64,000 bases of DNA from Pseudomonadota bacterium (GCA_023387815.1 JAEWHK010000039.1:1-64000); one strand, 5' to 3'; positions 26,288-35,432 are shown, counted from the stretch's first letter. Notes: generated by a model from the letters alone, not told the origin. Numbers and translations are program-made.

Positions 26288-26811
26288 TTTCCCTGTTCCA
26301 GCATCAGTTGCAGACATTGTCTGAACCCCTGGGCCATATAGCGCGTTACGGTGCGTGTGCTGACGTTCAATTGCGCTGCTATCTCATCATAAGACAGACC
26401 TTCGAGCTGAGAAAGCAGGAATGCCGTTCGTGCCTTCGGCGGCAATTCGTCTAGCAGCGAATCCAGCTCATGAAGCGTTTCAAGCAGGATCGCGCGTTCC
26501 TCTACCGAGGGCACTAGTGTTTCGGGCATGGAGAGCAGCCAGTCCTGGTAGGCGCGTTCAAGTGACTGTCGCTCGTAAAAATTAACCAGGAGGCGTTTCG
26601 CAACCGTTGTGAGATAGGCCCGCGGCTCCCTGAGTCCCGGTATGGCGTCGTTGCCATATCCAACCAGCACGCGTGCGAAGGTATCGTGGGCAAGATCGGC
26701 GGCATCAAAACTATTACCCAGCTTTTTCCTGAGGAACTGGCATAGCCAGCCATGATGATTCATGTACAGGGTATGAAATTCCTGTTGCGCGGCAGACTCG
26801 CTACCAGCCAT
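26284..26811 (-). CDS. FecI-type ECF sigma factor
   Basis: 175 aa from MAGSESAAQQEFHTLYMNH, with AGGAAA upstream; the longer frame to 26919 has no start signal and crosses a Fur-like site. Region 2 spans about 10-80 (FDAADLAHDTFARVLVGYG), and region 4 about 110-170 (LDELPPKARTAFLLSQLEGL, SYDEIAAQLNVSTRTVTRYM). It directs RNA polymerase to the receptor promoter when released by FecR. The Fur-like boxes just upstream suggest iron-controlled expression. Confidence 0.94.
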   Translation of the reverse strand: MAGSESAAQQEFHTLYMNHHGWLCQFLRKKLGNSFDAADLAHDTFARVLVGYGNDAIPGLREPRAYLTTVAKRLLVNFYERQSLERAYQDWLLSMPETLVPSVEERAILLETLHELDSLLDELPPKARTAFLLSQLEGLSYDEIAAQLNVSTRTVTRYMAQGFRQCLQLMLEQGK

Positions 26812-26843
26812 ATATGGTTTTCCTAAAAAGAATGCCGCTCTTG

Positions 26844-26874
26844 AATAACGATAATACAATGCATTCTCATTATA
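26844..26874 (-). promoter_or_regulatory. overlapping Fur-box-like sites upstream of the FecI-type gene
   Basis: AATAACGATAAT (26844-26855) followed by the reverse-oriented hexamer pattern in GCATTCTCATTATA (26861-26874) resembles overlapping copies of the GATAAT/ATTATC hexamers of Fur operators. It lies 33 to 63 bases upstream of the sigma-factor ATG, where it would block the promoter under iron repletion. Confidence 0.6.
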
Positions 26875-27123
26875 TATTACCCTGCCCTCCCAAAGCCATT
26901 TTGTGCATGCGAGCAACAACGGTCTTCGATGCTGCTAATCACGGCTGAAATAGACTTGCGTCGCTCCCGTCACTACATTCGTAGTAGTGAAAACCCCCCG
27001 AACTCTCCTCTATCGAAATCATGTCAACGCGTAAAGTTCCGTCAAACCGTGACTTCTTCAGAATTTGCACCTCTAGATGACGCTCTCATGAAGGATACAT
27101 TTACTACTACAAATCTGTAATTT

Positions 27124-27147
27124 AAAATCATTCTCATTCCCATTTAT
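27124..27147 (+). promoter_or_regulatory. Fur-box-like site upstream of the second receptor gene
   Basis: The sequence AAAATC-ATTCTC-ATTCCC-ATTTAT contains three successive hexamers close to the Fur half-site ATTATC. It lies 33 bases before the GTG start of the receptor gene, overlapping the likely core promoter. Confidence 0.6.
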
Positions 27148-27179
27148 ACTGTCGAGTGATTTTTAAAGGATTTAGTGGC

Positions 27180-29300
27180 GTGAACCTGTCTAAGAAACGT
27201 TTTTTGCGAAAAAATTATCGCACCGTCATGCTCTTTGGTACGTTCTGGACCGTCAGCGCGGCTGCGCAAACCGAGACGACGCTTCTGGACGCCATTGTTG
27301 TCAACGGTGGCACGGATTCCAGCTATCAGGCGCTTACGCCATCGTCCGCATTGCGAACGGACGCACCCATACTGGATATCCCCCAGGCAGTCAATGTCGT
27401 GAAATCAGAGGTCTTAAAAAATCAGGCGAGTCGATCACTGGACGATGTACTGTCAAATGTGAGTGGCATTACTCAGACTAACGGTCTGGGCGGCACTCAG
27501 GATGCCTTTATCCGCCGTGGCTTTGGTCAGAATCGGGATAATGCCATTCTGACTAATGGGATGAAGACGGTATTGCCTCACAGTTTCAATGCCACGACCG
27601 AAAGGGTTGAGGTACTCAAAGGTCCGGCATCCACCCTTTTCGGGATTCTTGATCCGGGCGGCGCAATCAATCTGGAGACGAAAAAGCCCGAAAGAGAATT
27701 CCGCGGGATTGCAAGTGTTACGCCCAGCAGTTTTGGTGGCGCCCGGGCAGAATTTGACGTGACCGGTCCTGTTAAAGGCACTCCGCTAGCCTATCGTCTC
27801 ATCGGCAGCTACAACAATACGGCGTATTGGCGTAATTTCGGTCGCAATAAAGACTGGCTGATCGCACCTTCCGTAAGCTGGTTTGGCGACAAGACGGTGA
27901 TTACCGCCAGTTTTATGTACCAAAGCTATAAGGAACCATTTGATCGCGGCACTATTTGGGATCTGGACAGCGGCGGTCCCATTCCGCTAAGTCGCAGGAC
28001 TCGTCTGGACGAGCCATTCAATATTACGGATGGGCACAGTTCATTAGCTTCTTTGAACATCAACCATGAGCTGTCCGCCGACTGGCGGCTTGCGTTCAAT
28101 TACAGTTACAGTAACGACCGCTATACCGACAACCAGGCCAGAGTGATGTCCTACGATCCGGAAACAGGTAACGTCACACGTCGGGTGGATGCAACACAAG
28201 GTTCAGATAATGTCGGTCATTCCGCTAGACTGGACCTGATAGGCTCAAAGACGATTGCCGGGATGAAACATGAATTGTTGCTGGGTGCGGAATATGATTA
28301 TCATCGCACGCTGCGCTCGGATATGATCCGTTGCACACCCAGTGTGAGTTTCAATATCAATAATCCTGAATACGGCACGGTTGATACCTGCTCACGGGTG
28401 GTGGCCACCGATAGTGATCAATATGAGCGATTGAGTTCTCCTTCTGTTTACCTGCAGGACTCTGTCCATCTGAATGACCAATGGATTGTTGTGGGTGGCA
28501 TACGCTATCAGAAATACCATCAGGTCGCAGGACGTGGCCGTCCGTTCCGAACCAATACGGATACATCCGGAGGAAAATTTGTGCCCCGGGTCGGTGTGGT
28601 GTATAAAGCCACGCCTGAGTTGTCCATCTATGCCAATATTGCCAAAAGTTTCCGCCCGCAATCCTCAATTTCAAGTGAAATCGGTGATCTGCCTCCTGAA
28701 GAAGGTCTGACTTACGAACTCGGTGCGAAGTGGGATCTGGCACGCGGCCTCAGCGCCAATCTTGCGGTTTACACAACCGACAAGAAAAATGTGAGTTATT
28801 TTGAAAACGTCAATGGCACCATCGTGACGCGTGCAGCAGGCAAGGTGCGATCCCGTGGAGTCGAGCTGGATGTGAACGGGCAGTTAACTGATCAGCTCAG
28901 CATCATCGCCAGTTATGGGTATACCGATGCCAGAATCAAGGATGATCCCGACTATACCGGCAAGCAGCCAGTCAACGTAGCGCGCCATACCGCATCCCTG
29001 TTCGCAGCCTACGATTTTGGCGCTCTGAAAAATGGCGATCAATTGAAAATCGGCGCGGGTATTCGTGGAACCAGTAAACGCCCAGGTATTAACGACAACT
29101 CCTACTTTTTACCGGGTTACGCCGTGGTGGATGCCTTTGCCAGCTATACCATTTCAGCGAAAAATCCCGTTACGTTGCAACTTAATCTGCGTAATCTGTT
29201 CGATCGAACTTATTTTGCATCATCTTTGGGATCCAGCAGATATGGCAACGTTTACGGTGAGCCGTTCAACGCCTCACTTTCTGCCAGTGTGAAATTCTGA
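27180..29300 (+). CDS. TonB-dependent siderophore receptor (FhuA/FoxA-like, no STN)
   Basis: 706 aa from the GTG at 27180 (AAAGGA at 27165-27170); a GTG at 27156 would add 8 residues. The signal peptide ends AAAQ, followed by a TonB-box-like DAIVVNG. The plug (about 40-165) has LDIPQAVNVVKSEVL, TERVEVLKGPASTLFG and DPGGAINLETKKP, the pattern of hydroxamate receptors such as FhuA/FoxA/FpvA. The barrel ends with NASLSASVKF and a terminal Phe. There is no STN domain, so it is probably not surface-signal induced. Four genes of a matching ABC importer follow directly. Confidence 0.93.
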   Translation: MNLSKKRFLRKNYRTVMLFGTFWTVSAAAQTETTLLDAIVVNGGTDSSYQALTPSSALRTDAPILDIPQAVNVVKSEVLKNQASRSLDDVLSNVSGITQTNGLGGTQDAFIRRGFGQNRDNAILTNGMKTVLPHSFNATTERVEVLKGPASTLFGILDPGGAINLETKKPEREFRGIASVTPSSFGGARAEFDVTGPVKGTPLAYRLIGSYNNTAYWRNFGRNKDWLIAPSVSWFGDKTVITASFMYQSYKEPFDRGTIWDLDSGGPIPLSRRTRLDEPFNITDGHSSLASLNINHELSADWRLAFNYSYSNDRYTDNQARVMSYDPETGNVTRRVDATQGSDNVGHSARLDLIGSKTIAGMKHELLLGAEYDYHRTLRSDMIRCTPSVSFNINNPEYGTVDTCSRVVATDSDQYERLSSPSVYLQDSVHLNDQWIVVGGIRYQKYHQVAGRGRPFRTNTDTSGGKFVPRVGVVYKATPELSIYANIAKSFRPQSSISSEIGDLPPEEGLTYELGAKWDLARGLSANLAVYTTDKKNVSYFENVNGTIVTRAAGKVRSRGVELDVNGQLTDQLSIIASYGYTDARIKDDPDYTGKQPVNVARHTASLFAAYDFGALKNGDQLKIGAGIRGTSKRPGINDNSYFLPGYAVVDAFASYTISAKNPVTLQLNLRNLFDRTYFASSLGSSRYGNVYGEPFNASLSASVKF

Positions 29301-29303
29301 TCG

Positions 29304-30137
29304 ATGAAACAAGACTTAAGCAGAACCATTGAAAGCACTGCCGATAAGCCGCTGACTGCCAGCGGTTTATCGGCGGGATACGGTTCAAAAACAATTGTAT
29401 CCAAAGCCGATATTGCATTTGAAAAGAACACATTGACGGTTTTGCTGGGCCCTAACGGGTCGGGTAAATCTACCTTGCTGAGCACGCTCGCGCGGTTGCT
29501 CAAGCCCAGCGAAGGCACGGTACTTTTACACGGTAGATCAGTCCATGAACTGCCGACTAGAGAGGTTGCAAGTCAGCTCGGCATTCTTCCTCAGGCTCCT
29601 GCTTTACCGGAGAACATGACGGCATTTGATCTGGTGTCCTTCGGACGCCATCCCCATTTGGGAATGCTAAGGCGCTGGACGGATGCAGATTCGAATGCAG
29701 TGAAAGACGCCATGCAGTTGACAGGCACGCTGGAATTTTCAGACCGTTCCATTGATAGTCTGTCCGGAGGACAACGCCAACGCTGCTGGATTGCGATGGC
29801 TTTGGCACAGGAGACCGGCGTCATACTGCTGGATGAACCCACAACCTTTCTTGATTTGAAATATCAGGTTGAGGTAATGGAACTGCTGCACTCACTGGTG
29901 CATTCGCATAACAGAACCATCATCGCTGTGCTGCACGATTTAAACCTTGCCCTGAGCTATGCCGATCGTCTGGTCATGATGAAGGAAGGTCAGATTCGAG
30001 CCAATCTGTGTGACCCGGGCGCCTGTACGCCAGAACTTGTCCAGGACGTTTTTGATTTACAGGTGATTTCCATTCCGAATCCCGCCAATAACGGGCGCCC
30101 TATTTTTATGCCGTGGCGTGTTAGTCCGAGCCAGTGA
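29304..30137 (+). CDS. siderophore ABC transporter ATP-binding protein (second system)
   Basis: 277 aa, three bases after the receptor stop. Walker A is GPNGSGKST near residue 49, signature DSLSGGQRQRCW, Walker B VILLDEPTTFLDL, and the switch His is in IAVLHDLNLALSYAD. It belongs to the FecE/FhuC/FepC group. The N-terminus has an unusual 20-residue leader (KQDLSRTIESTADKPLTASG) before the nucleotide-binding fold. It energises the two permeases that follow. Confidence 0.95.
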   Translation: MKQDLSRTIESTADKPLTASGLSAGYGSKTIVSKADIAFEKNTLTVLLGPNGSGKSTLLSTLARLLKPSEGTVLLHGRSVHELPTREVASQLGILPQAPALPENMTAFDLVSFGRHPHLGMLRRWTDADSNAVKDAMQLTGTLEFSDRSIDSLSGGQRQRCWIAMALAQETGVILLDEPTTFLDLKYQVEVMELLHSLVHSHNRTIIAVLHDLNLALSYADRLVMMKEGQIRANLCDPGACTPELVQDVFDLQVISIPNPANNGRPIFMPWRVSPSQ

Positions 30138-31177
30138 AGATGACACGTATGAACCAAAGCGCCATCTTTCGGTTGGAAAGAGAACAGCGACATCCAGGCG
30201 TCATGATCCTGATATTGATTGTGCTTGTCGTGCTGGCTGCCCTCTTACACCTTGGCATAGGCTCCCGCTATATCAGCCCGCAAGATGTCCTGCACGCGCT
30301 GTTTCATCCGGAAAAGCACAATTTCGATCATCATATTATTCACAGTCTGCGTTTGCCGCGCATGCTGGGTGCCGTGACTGCCGGCGCCGCCCTGGGTCTG
30401 GCGGGAGCCCTGATACAGGCAGTCACACGTAATCCGCTGGGTGAACCTCAATTGCTCGGACTGAATGCAGGTGCTGCTTTTGCGGTCGTCGCATCATCAT
30501 CGCTTTCTGTTCCCGTACTGTCATCGGCGTCTATGCGTCCATTCACCGCTGCAGTTGGCGGCGCAATACTCTTTGGGCTGGTGTTATTGTTTGCGCAAGT
30601 GGGAAGGCGCGGCCTGACGATCATCAAACTCACGTTTTGCGGCATCTCATTGTCAGCATTTGCTTCGGCGCTCACCTCTGGATTGCTTATTCTGGACGAA
30701 GACTCCCTGCAGGATTTGCGTATTTGGCTGGCCGGCGATCTGGCCGAGTCCGGAATGCGTGTTGTACTTAATGGCATGCCTGCCGCCATTTGTGGTGCGC
30801 TCCTTGTTGCTGCAATCAGCCGTCGCATTCGCACACTTTCCCTGGGGGACGATGTTGCCAAAGGCCTGGGCACGCCCGTCAACACAACGCGCGCAATCGC
30901 TCTGGCTGCCGCAGCCCTGCTCTGTGGTGCTGCCGTGTCCATAGCGGGCCCACTCGGATTTATCGGACTGGTTGCGCCGCATATGGCCAATTATCTTGGT
31001 TCCGGAATCGGCAACAGACGACTGATTTCCTCCTCTTTATGCGGAGCAATTCTTGTTCTTCTGGCCGACGTTATTGCACGCACAGCACTTGCACCACATG
31101 AACTGGCAACCGGCGTTGTCACTGCTTTTGTCGGCGTACCGGTTTTCCTTGTCCTGGTATTGCGGAGTCGACAATGA
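30134..31177 (+). CDS. FecCD-family siderophore ABC permease (second system, first)
   Basis: 347 aa from a GTG overlapping the ATPase stop by 4 bases; ATGs at 30140 and 30149 are possible alternatives. About ten membrane segments. FecCD marks are LRLPRMLGAVTAGAALGLAG, VTRNPLGEPQLLGLNAGAA, IAGPLGFIGLVAPHMANYL and LAPHELATGVVTAFVGVPVF. It forms the importer channel with the next gene product. Confidence 0.93.
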   Translation: MKMTRMNQSAIFRLEREQRHPGVMILILIVLVVLAALLHLGIGSRYISPQDVLHALFHPEKHNFDHHIIHSLRLPRMLGAVTAGAALGLAGALIQAVTRNPLGEPQLLGLNAGAAFAVVASSSLSVPVLSSASMRPFTAAVGGAILFGLVLLFAQVGRRGLTIIKLTFCGISLSAFASALTSGLLILDEDSLQDLRIWLAGDLAESGMRVVLNGMPAAICGALLVAAISRRIRTLSLGDDVAKGLGTPVNTTRAIALAAAALLCGAAVSIAGPLGFIGLVAPHMANYLGSGIGNRRLISSSLCGAILVLLADVIARTALAPHELATGVVTAFVGVPVFLVLVLRSRQ

Positions 31178-32226
31178 CACGGTTATCTGATGGCTTTCTT
31201 CAGTCGAACGACCGCAAGCTCATAAAATTGGGCCCGATAAGTCTGCTGGTAAGACCGCGATTCCTGCTGATCTACGGTGTTGTTGTGGCTGCCTTGCTCG
31301 GGTTTGCCCTTTGGCTGCTACCGCAGGGCCTGTACGAAACTCCCCTGTCCAGTCTATGGCATTCCGCAGATAAGACGGGGGTTCAGCAGATGATCTGGAA
31401 GGATTTTCGGCTTCCTCGCATTCTGACGGCCATTTTGGCTGGTGCCATGCTGGGTATTGCCGGTGCAGCCTTGCAGACACTGGCGCGTAATGGCCTCGCT
31501 GATCCGGGGCTGGTCGGCGTAAAGGAAGGTGCGGCGGTAGCGGTTATTGGAATGGCCGTATTTTTGCCTGAAGTGGCACCAGGCTGGCGAAGCCTTGCAG
31601 GACTGGCTGGCGGATTGAGTGTTGCACTGGTGGTCGCCCTGCTGGCCCGCGATATCTCCAAGGCCCGTTTTGTTCTGATTGGAATTGGCGTTTCCTGGTT
31701 TTTACATGGGATAATCGCGTGCTTCATGACCACGGCTGATATCAGGAATGTGCAGACTGCACTGATCTGGCTGGCCGGCAGCCTTCACGCGTCATCATGG
31801 GAATCTTTCCAGAACATGCTGTATTGGGCTGTAGTGGGCCTGGGTTTATTGATTGCGGGTACACGGCAAATTGACACCCTGCTTCTGGGTCGACATTGCG
31901 CGATGAGTCTGGGAACGAACGTAAAACTGACCTCAGCATTGTGCTTTCTGGCCACCTGCATGTTGACCTCGGCGGCCGTCGCCGCAGTTGGAAGTCTGGG
32001 TTTTGTGGGGCTTATTGCGCCACATTTGACGCGCCTCACCCTCGGATACAGGCAAGCGCCATTGCTGGCCGGCAGCGGCCTATATGGCGCAGCCCTGTTG
32101 TTGCTCGCAGATAGCATCGGCAGGCTGGCCTTTGCCCCTCTACAGATACCTGCAGGAATCGTCATGGCGATCGTGGGGGTACCGTTTCTTCTGGCGCTGT
32201 TATGGCAGCGCCGTGACCAACTTTAG
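31174..32226 (+). CDS. FecCD-family siderophore ABC permease (second system, second)
   Basis: 350 aa; the ATG overlaps the previous stop by 4 bases. Membrane segments as in the family, with FRLPRILTAILAGAMLGIAG, ARNGLADPGLVGVKEGAA, AAVGSLGFVGLIAPHLTRL and FAPLQIPAGIVMAIVGVPFL. It has an N-terminal cytoplasmic stretch of about 30 residues. It is the partner of the upstream permease. Confidence 0.93.
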   Translation: MTRLSDGFLQSNDRKLIKLGPISLLVRPRFLLIYGVVVAALLGFALWLLPQGLYETPLSSLWHSADKTGVQQMIWKDFRLPRILTAILAGAMLGIAGAALQTLARNGLADPGLVGVKEGAAVAVIGMAVFLPEVAPGWRSLAGLAGGLSVALVVALLARDISKARFVLIGIGVSWFLHGIIACFMTTADIRNVQTALIWLAGSLHASSWESFQNMLYWAVVGLGLLIAGTRQIDTLLLGRHCAMSLGTNVKLTSALCFLATCMLTSAAVAAVGSLGFVGLIAPHLTRLTLGYRQAPLLAGSGLYGAALLLLADSIGRLAFAPLQIPAGIVMAIVGVPFLLALLWQRRDQL

Positions 32227-32236
32227 ACCTTGAAAT

Positions 32237-33211
32237 ATGATGACATCAAGAACGCTTCTACATAGCTGGATTCTGGCACTTGCGGTTTTTATTGCAGTAC
32301 CGGCGCATGCCGAAACCCGTACATTCACTGACGATCTTTCCCGTCAGGTCGAAGTCCCTGTGCAGCCCCAGAGAATCGTGTCACTGCATGATCTGGATAT
32401 CACCATTCCGCTACTGGAACTGGGCGTAAAGCCTGTGGCAAGTCATGGTCGTCAGGCACTGGACGGACAAAGATTCATGCGCTCCAGCGCGCGACTTACC
32501 GGGATCGATTTCGATAATTCAGATATTACGTTCCTGGGAACGACCGATATCAATATCGAAGCGGTGGCAGCGGCCAAACCAGATCTGATCATTACAGGTC
32601 CGAACCGCAAGCTGCCAATTGCGCAGCTTTCGCGGATTGCTCCTACCGTTCTTATCGACAATCTGTCCGGCGGAGCGCCGCATATCTACAAGCGACTGGC
32701 TGAACTTACCAATACGCAGGACAGACTTGTCGTTCTGGACCGCCGCTATCGCGCCCAGCTGGAAGAATTGCGACATGTTGTGGGTGACCCGGCGAAAATT
32801 ACCGTTTCCGTCTTCCAGGCGCAAAACGGGAAAATCGGCGTCTATCACACGTATCGGTCCCTGGGTCGCGTATTGAGAGATGCCGGCTTCCGGTTTCCGG
32901 ACATCATCAACTCAATTGCCGAAGGGGATCGTATCGAGGTCAGCGCAGAGCGTCTTCAGGAACTCGATGCAGATTTCATCTTTGATGCATACCGATCGGA
33001 CAAAGGCGGAAAGCCGGCAGATGAAATCGATGCCATGAAAAAAGTCATGCAGGATTATTGCGAGTTTCTTTCCGCGTGCCGGGAAGGACGTTATATTCTG
33101 GTTGCCCGCGAAGAAGCGATTTCCAACTCTTATGCTGCCCTGAACCTGATGGTTTCTCTTGTTCAGTCTCATATCACAGGACGGCCACTTCCAACCCTTA
33201 AGACACCATGA
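32237..33211 (+). CDS. siderophore periplasmic binding protein (second system)
   Basis: 324 aa with a signal peptide ending PAHA. It starts with TRTFTDDLSRQVEVPVQPQR and VSLHDLDITIPLLELGVKPV, the class III binding-protein pattern, and continues with AAAKPDLIITGPNRKLPIAQ and a final VSLVQSHITGRPLP. It delivers a ferric siderophore to the permeases encoded just upstream. It is 10 bases after the permease stop. Closest groups from memory are FhuD/FepB/CeuE; ligand undetermined. Confidence 0.9.
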   Translation: MMTSRTLLHSWILALAVFIAVPAHAETRTFTDDLSRQVEVPVQPQRIVSLHDLDITIPLLELGVKPVASHGRQALDGQRFMRSSARLTGIDFDNSDITFLGTTDINIEAVAAAKPDLIITGPNRKLPIAQLSRIAPTVLIDNLSGGAPHIYKRLAELTNTQDRLVVLDRRYRAQLEELRHVVGDPAKITVSVFQAQNGKIGVYHTYRSLGRVLRDAGFRFPDIINSIAEGDRIEVSAERLQELDADFIFDAYRSDKGGKPADEIDAMKKVMQDYCEFLSACREGRYILVAREEAISNSYAALNLMVSLVQSHITGRPLPTLKTP

Positions 33212-34296
33212 ATCGCTGGCGACTGGCGGGACTGCGAATTCATTGGTTCATCGGGCTGATCGCCGGCCTGTTTCTGACTGTCATTGGAATTACCGGGGCA
33301 GTCATGGCGTTTGAAGATGAGATCATCGACTGGCTGAATCCGTCTCTGCACGTAGAACAGGCGCGTTCAATAACCAACGTTCTCCCCTATTCTCAACTGC
33401 TGCCGTTGCTGCAGAATGAGCTGGCAGGACAACAAATCAATTTGCTGCAAACCAGCCGGGCAAGCACGTTGGTCGTGGGAACTGTATTCAAAGGACAGAC
33501 GGCACGATTGCTTGTGGATGCCACAAATGCAAAAGTCATTGGAAAAGTTCGTGGCGCCGATTTCTTTGCCTTCATTCGGCAGATTCATCGATGGCTGGCA
33601 CTTCCGGGACGTGGGAATGGTATCGGTCGGATTGTCACCGGGCTGTGTGCTGCTACCCTGGTGTTCCTGGCAATCAGTGGCATCCTGTTGGGATGGAAGC
33701 ATCGACATAAAAAATATGCCGACGAGACGATGAACTGGAAAGATCGCCGCCGATATTCGAGCTGGCATGTTCGCTATGGGCTATGGATTGCTCCTTTTTT
33801 GCTATGGAGCGCACTGACGGGAATGTGGTGGTCATTCGACGGCTATCGGTCGGCGGTCACTTTCCTGTTGGGATCGAAAGAAGCAAAACCAGCAACCAAA
33901 ATCACGATTGAAAAACCGATATCAACAGAGCAACTGGGAGCATCACTCGATACGGTGCTCTCGGGATTTAAAACCGATGCCCGCCGGGTACTGCTGACAT
34001 TGCCTCGCCATGCAGACCAGCCTATACGGCTGCGCTGGCTGCCCGTCGACGCAGTACACGATCGCGCCTATGACGAATATCAGATTGCGCCTGACGATGG
34101 TCGAATCCAGGGTCAATGGAAGTACGAAGATGCGCGCCTGGCTGACCGATTCAGTCAACTCATTGAACCGTTGCACACCGGTACACGCTTAGGATGGCTC
34201 ATGCGCATCGCGCTGTTCATCTCCAGCCTGTCGCTTCCTGTATTCGCTCTGACTGGCCTGGTCATGTATCTGCTACGGCGCAAACGCAGGTACTGA
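33208..34296 (+). CDS. PepSY-associated transmembrane protein (siderophore-reductase-like)
   Basis: 362 aa; the ATG overlaps the binding-protein stop by 4 bases. Four membrane segments: about 11-35, 146-167, 190-210 and 332-354. His12 (RIHWFIGL), His near the second segment (RQIHRWLALPGRGN) and LLGWKHRHK are positioned as in the PepSY_TM/PiuB group, whose members are heme-binding or iron-regulated and, in some cases such as FoxB, reduce ferric siderophores in the periplasm. Placement at the end of a siderophore operon supports a role in iron release, inferred and not proven. Confidence 0.85.
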   Translation: MNRWRLAGLRIHWFIGLIAGLFLTVIGITGAVMAFEDEIIDWLNPSLHVEQARSITNVLPYSQLLPLLQNELAGQQINLLQTSRASTLVVGTVFKGQTARLLVDATNAKVIGKVRGADFFAFIRQIHRWLALPGRGNGIGRIVTGLCAATLVFLAISGILLGWKHRHKKYADETMNWKDRRRYSSWHVRYGLWIAPFLLWSALTGMWWSFDGYRSAVTFLLGSKEAKPATKITIEKPISTEQLGASLDTVLSGFKTDARRVLLTLPRHADQPIRLRWLPVDAVHDRAYDEYQIAPDDGRIQGQWKYEDARLADRFSQLIEPLHTGTRLGWLMRIALFISSLSLPVFALTGLVMYLLRRKRRY

Positions 34297-34299
34297 GCG

Positions 34300-34317
34300 T
34301 TTCCGGAGGGACGGAAA
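34300..34317 (+). terminator. short hairpin after the second siderophore operon
   Basis: TTTCCG (34300-34305) pairs with CGGAAA (34312-34317), loop GAGGGA, 4 bases after the PepSY gene stop. The stem is short and only a weak T-tract follows, so it is a possible terminator. Confidence 0.4.
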
Positions 34318-34424
34318 ATTGCGGGTATAATCCGCTGATATTCAGTGTTGTGCGTCCGGTTAGCACGAATAACGGGCTGGTCAGCGGTTTTTTGACATGA
34401 CATTCAATCCACGGGACAAGACAA

Positions 34425-35327
34425 TTGAGTTCTATCAGCGACAATTCCAATGCATGGTCCGACCCTCCTCGTCATTCCGACAAATTCAGTGAGCGATTAC
34501 GGCTTCGGCGCAAGAACCTGACAGCCCGCATGCAGCGGGTTGCAGACTACATCGATGAGAACCGCGCGCTTGTTCTGGCGAAGTCTGCGCTTGAATTGGC
34601 TCAGGAGCTGGATGTGTCGGATGCTACCGTCATTCGGACCGTTCAGGCTCTGGGTTTTGAGGGTCTTCTGGATTTGAAATCGCTATTGGCCAATTCCATT
34701 GGTCAGATGGATGCTACCTCCACCAAGCTGGCCACGACACTTGAGCAACTACGTCAGGATACGGATAGCGCCGTCAATTACGTCATTGAGGAATATCGCC
34801 AGGCAATAGAACACCTGACGAACAGGAAGAATCTCGAATCGATAGCGCGCGCAGTGCCCATTCTGGCTCGGGCCGGGAAGATTGGAGTTTTTGGGATTGG
34901 CGCATCGGCCATTCTCGCGGAGTATACGGTACGGCTGCTTTCCCGAAACGGACTATCCGCTTATGCTCTGAACCGTACAGGAATCTCGTTAGCCGAACAG
35001 TTACTGGAAATGTCGGCTGGAGACGCACTCATCGTCCTGATACGCCAGAATATTCACCGGGAAATCTCTACTGCCATCGAAGAAGCCAACCGGCTGAACA
35101 TTCCCGTCATTCTGATTACCGGACAGCGCCGACACGCCCTGTCGCATTTAGCGCACACGATTATTGTCCTGCCCAGATCCAGTGCGAATGGAACACCATT
35201 ACATGGCCCTACGCTAGCCTGCCTTGAAATCCTGGTTCTTGGCACCATAGGCATCAATCCTGAGCGTTCCATTTCCTCTATGGAGCGGTTGGTGCGATTA
35301 AGAACTTCGATACGATCCCGGCGATAA
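34425..35327 (+). CDS. RpiR-family transcriptional regulator
   Basis: 300 aa from a TTG, the only start that keeps the full helix-turn-helix. The HTH_6 domain covers about residues 20-95 (KNLTARMQRVADYIDENR, ELDVSDATVIRTVQALGF), and the SIS sugar-isomerase-like effector domain about 130-265 (GKIGVFGIGASAILAEYTVR, GDALIVLIRQNIHRE). RpiR proteins sense phosphosugars and control sugar or amino-sugar catabolism. No such genes are adjacent, so the target is unknown. It stands between the siderophore operon and a convergent glycosyltransferase. Confidence 0.88.
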   Translation: MSSISDNSNAWSDPPRHSDKFSERLRLRRKNLTARMQRVADYIDENRALVLAKSALELAQELDVSDATVIRTVQALGFEGLLDLKSLLANSIGQMDATSTKLATTLEQLRQDTDSAVNYVIEEYRQAIEHLTNRKNLESIARAVPILARAGKIGVFGIGASAILAEYTVRLLSRNGLSAYALNRTGISLAEQLLEMSAGDALIVLIRQNIHREISTAIEEANRLNIPVILITGQRRHALSHLAHTIIVLPRSSANGTPLHGPTLACLEILVLGTIGINPERSISSMERLVRLRTSIRSRR

Positions 35328-35432
35328 ATATTGAAAACGCTCAATACACAGCATGGCAGGGAATAGATAAGTTTACTGGCACGTATTGCAGCAGATAAAC
35401 AATACGTAATCTCTAATCACGTACTATTCCAA

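Larger units (their letters stand above)
26812..27179. promoter_or_regulatory. divergent promoter region of the two iron-uptake operons
   Basis: 368 bases between the FecI-like gene (minus) and the second receptor gene (plus). Fur-box-like runs lie close to each start (listed separately). In the middle an inverted repeat pairs TCACTAC (26970-26976) with GTAGTGA (26984-26990). The small plus-strand frame at 26929-27120 has no ribosome site or recognisable protein pattern, so I treat the region as non-coding. Confidence 0.65.

Noticed and set aside
26929..27120. 63-codon frame in the divergent iron-uptake promoter
   Set aside because: No ribosome-binding site, no domain pattern, and it runs up to the Fur-like site of the second receptor.
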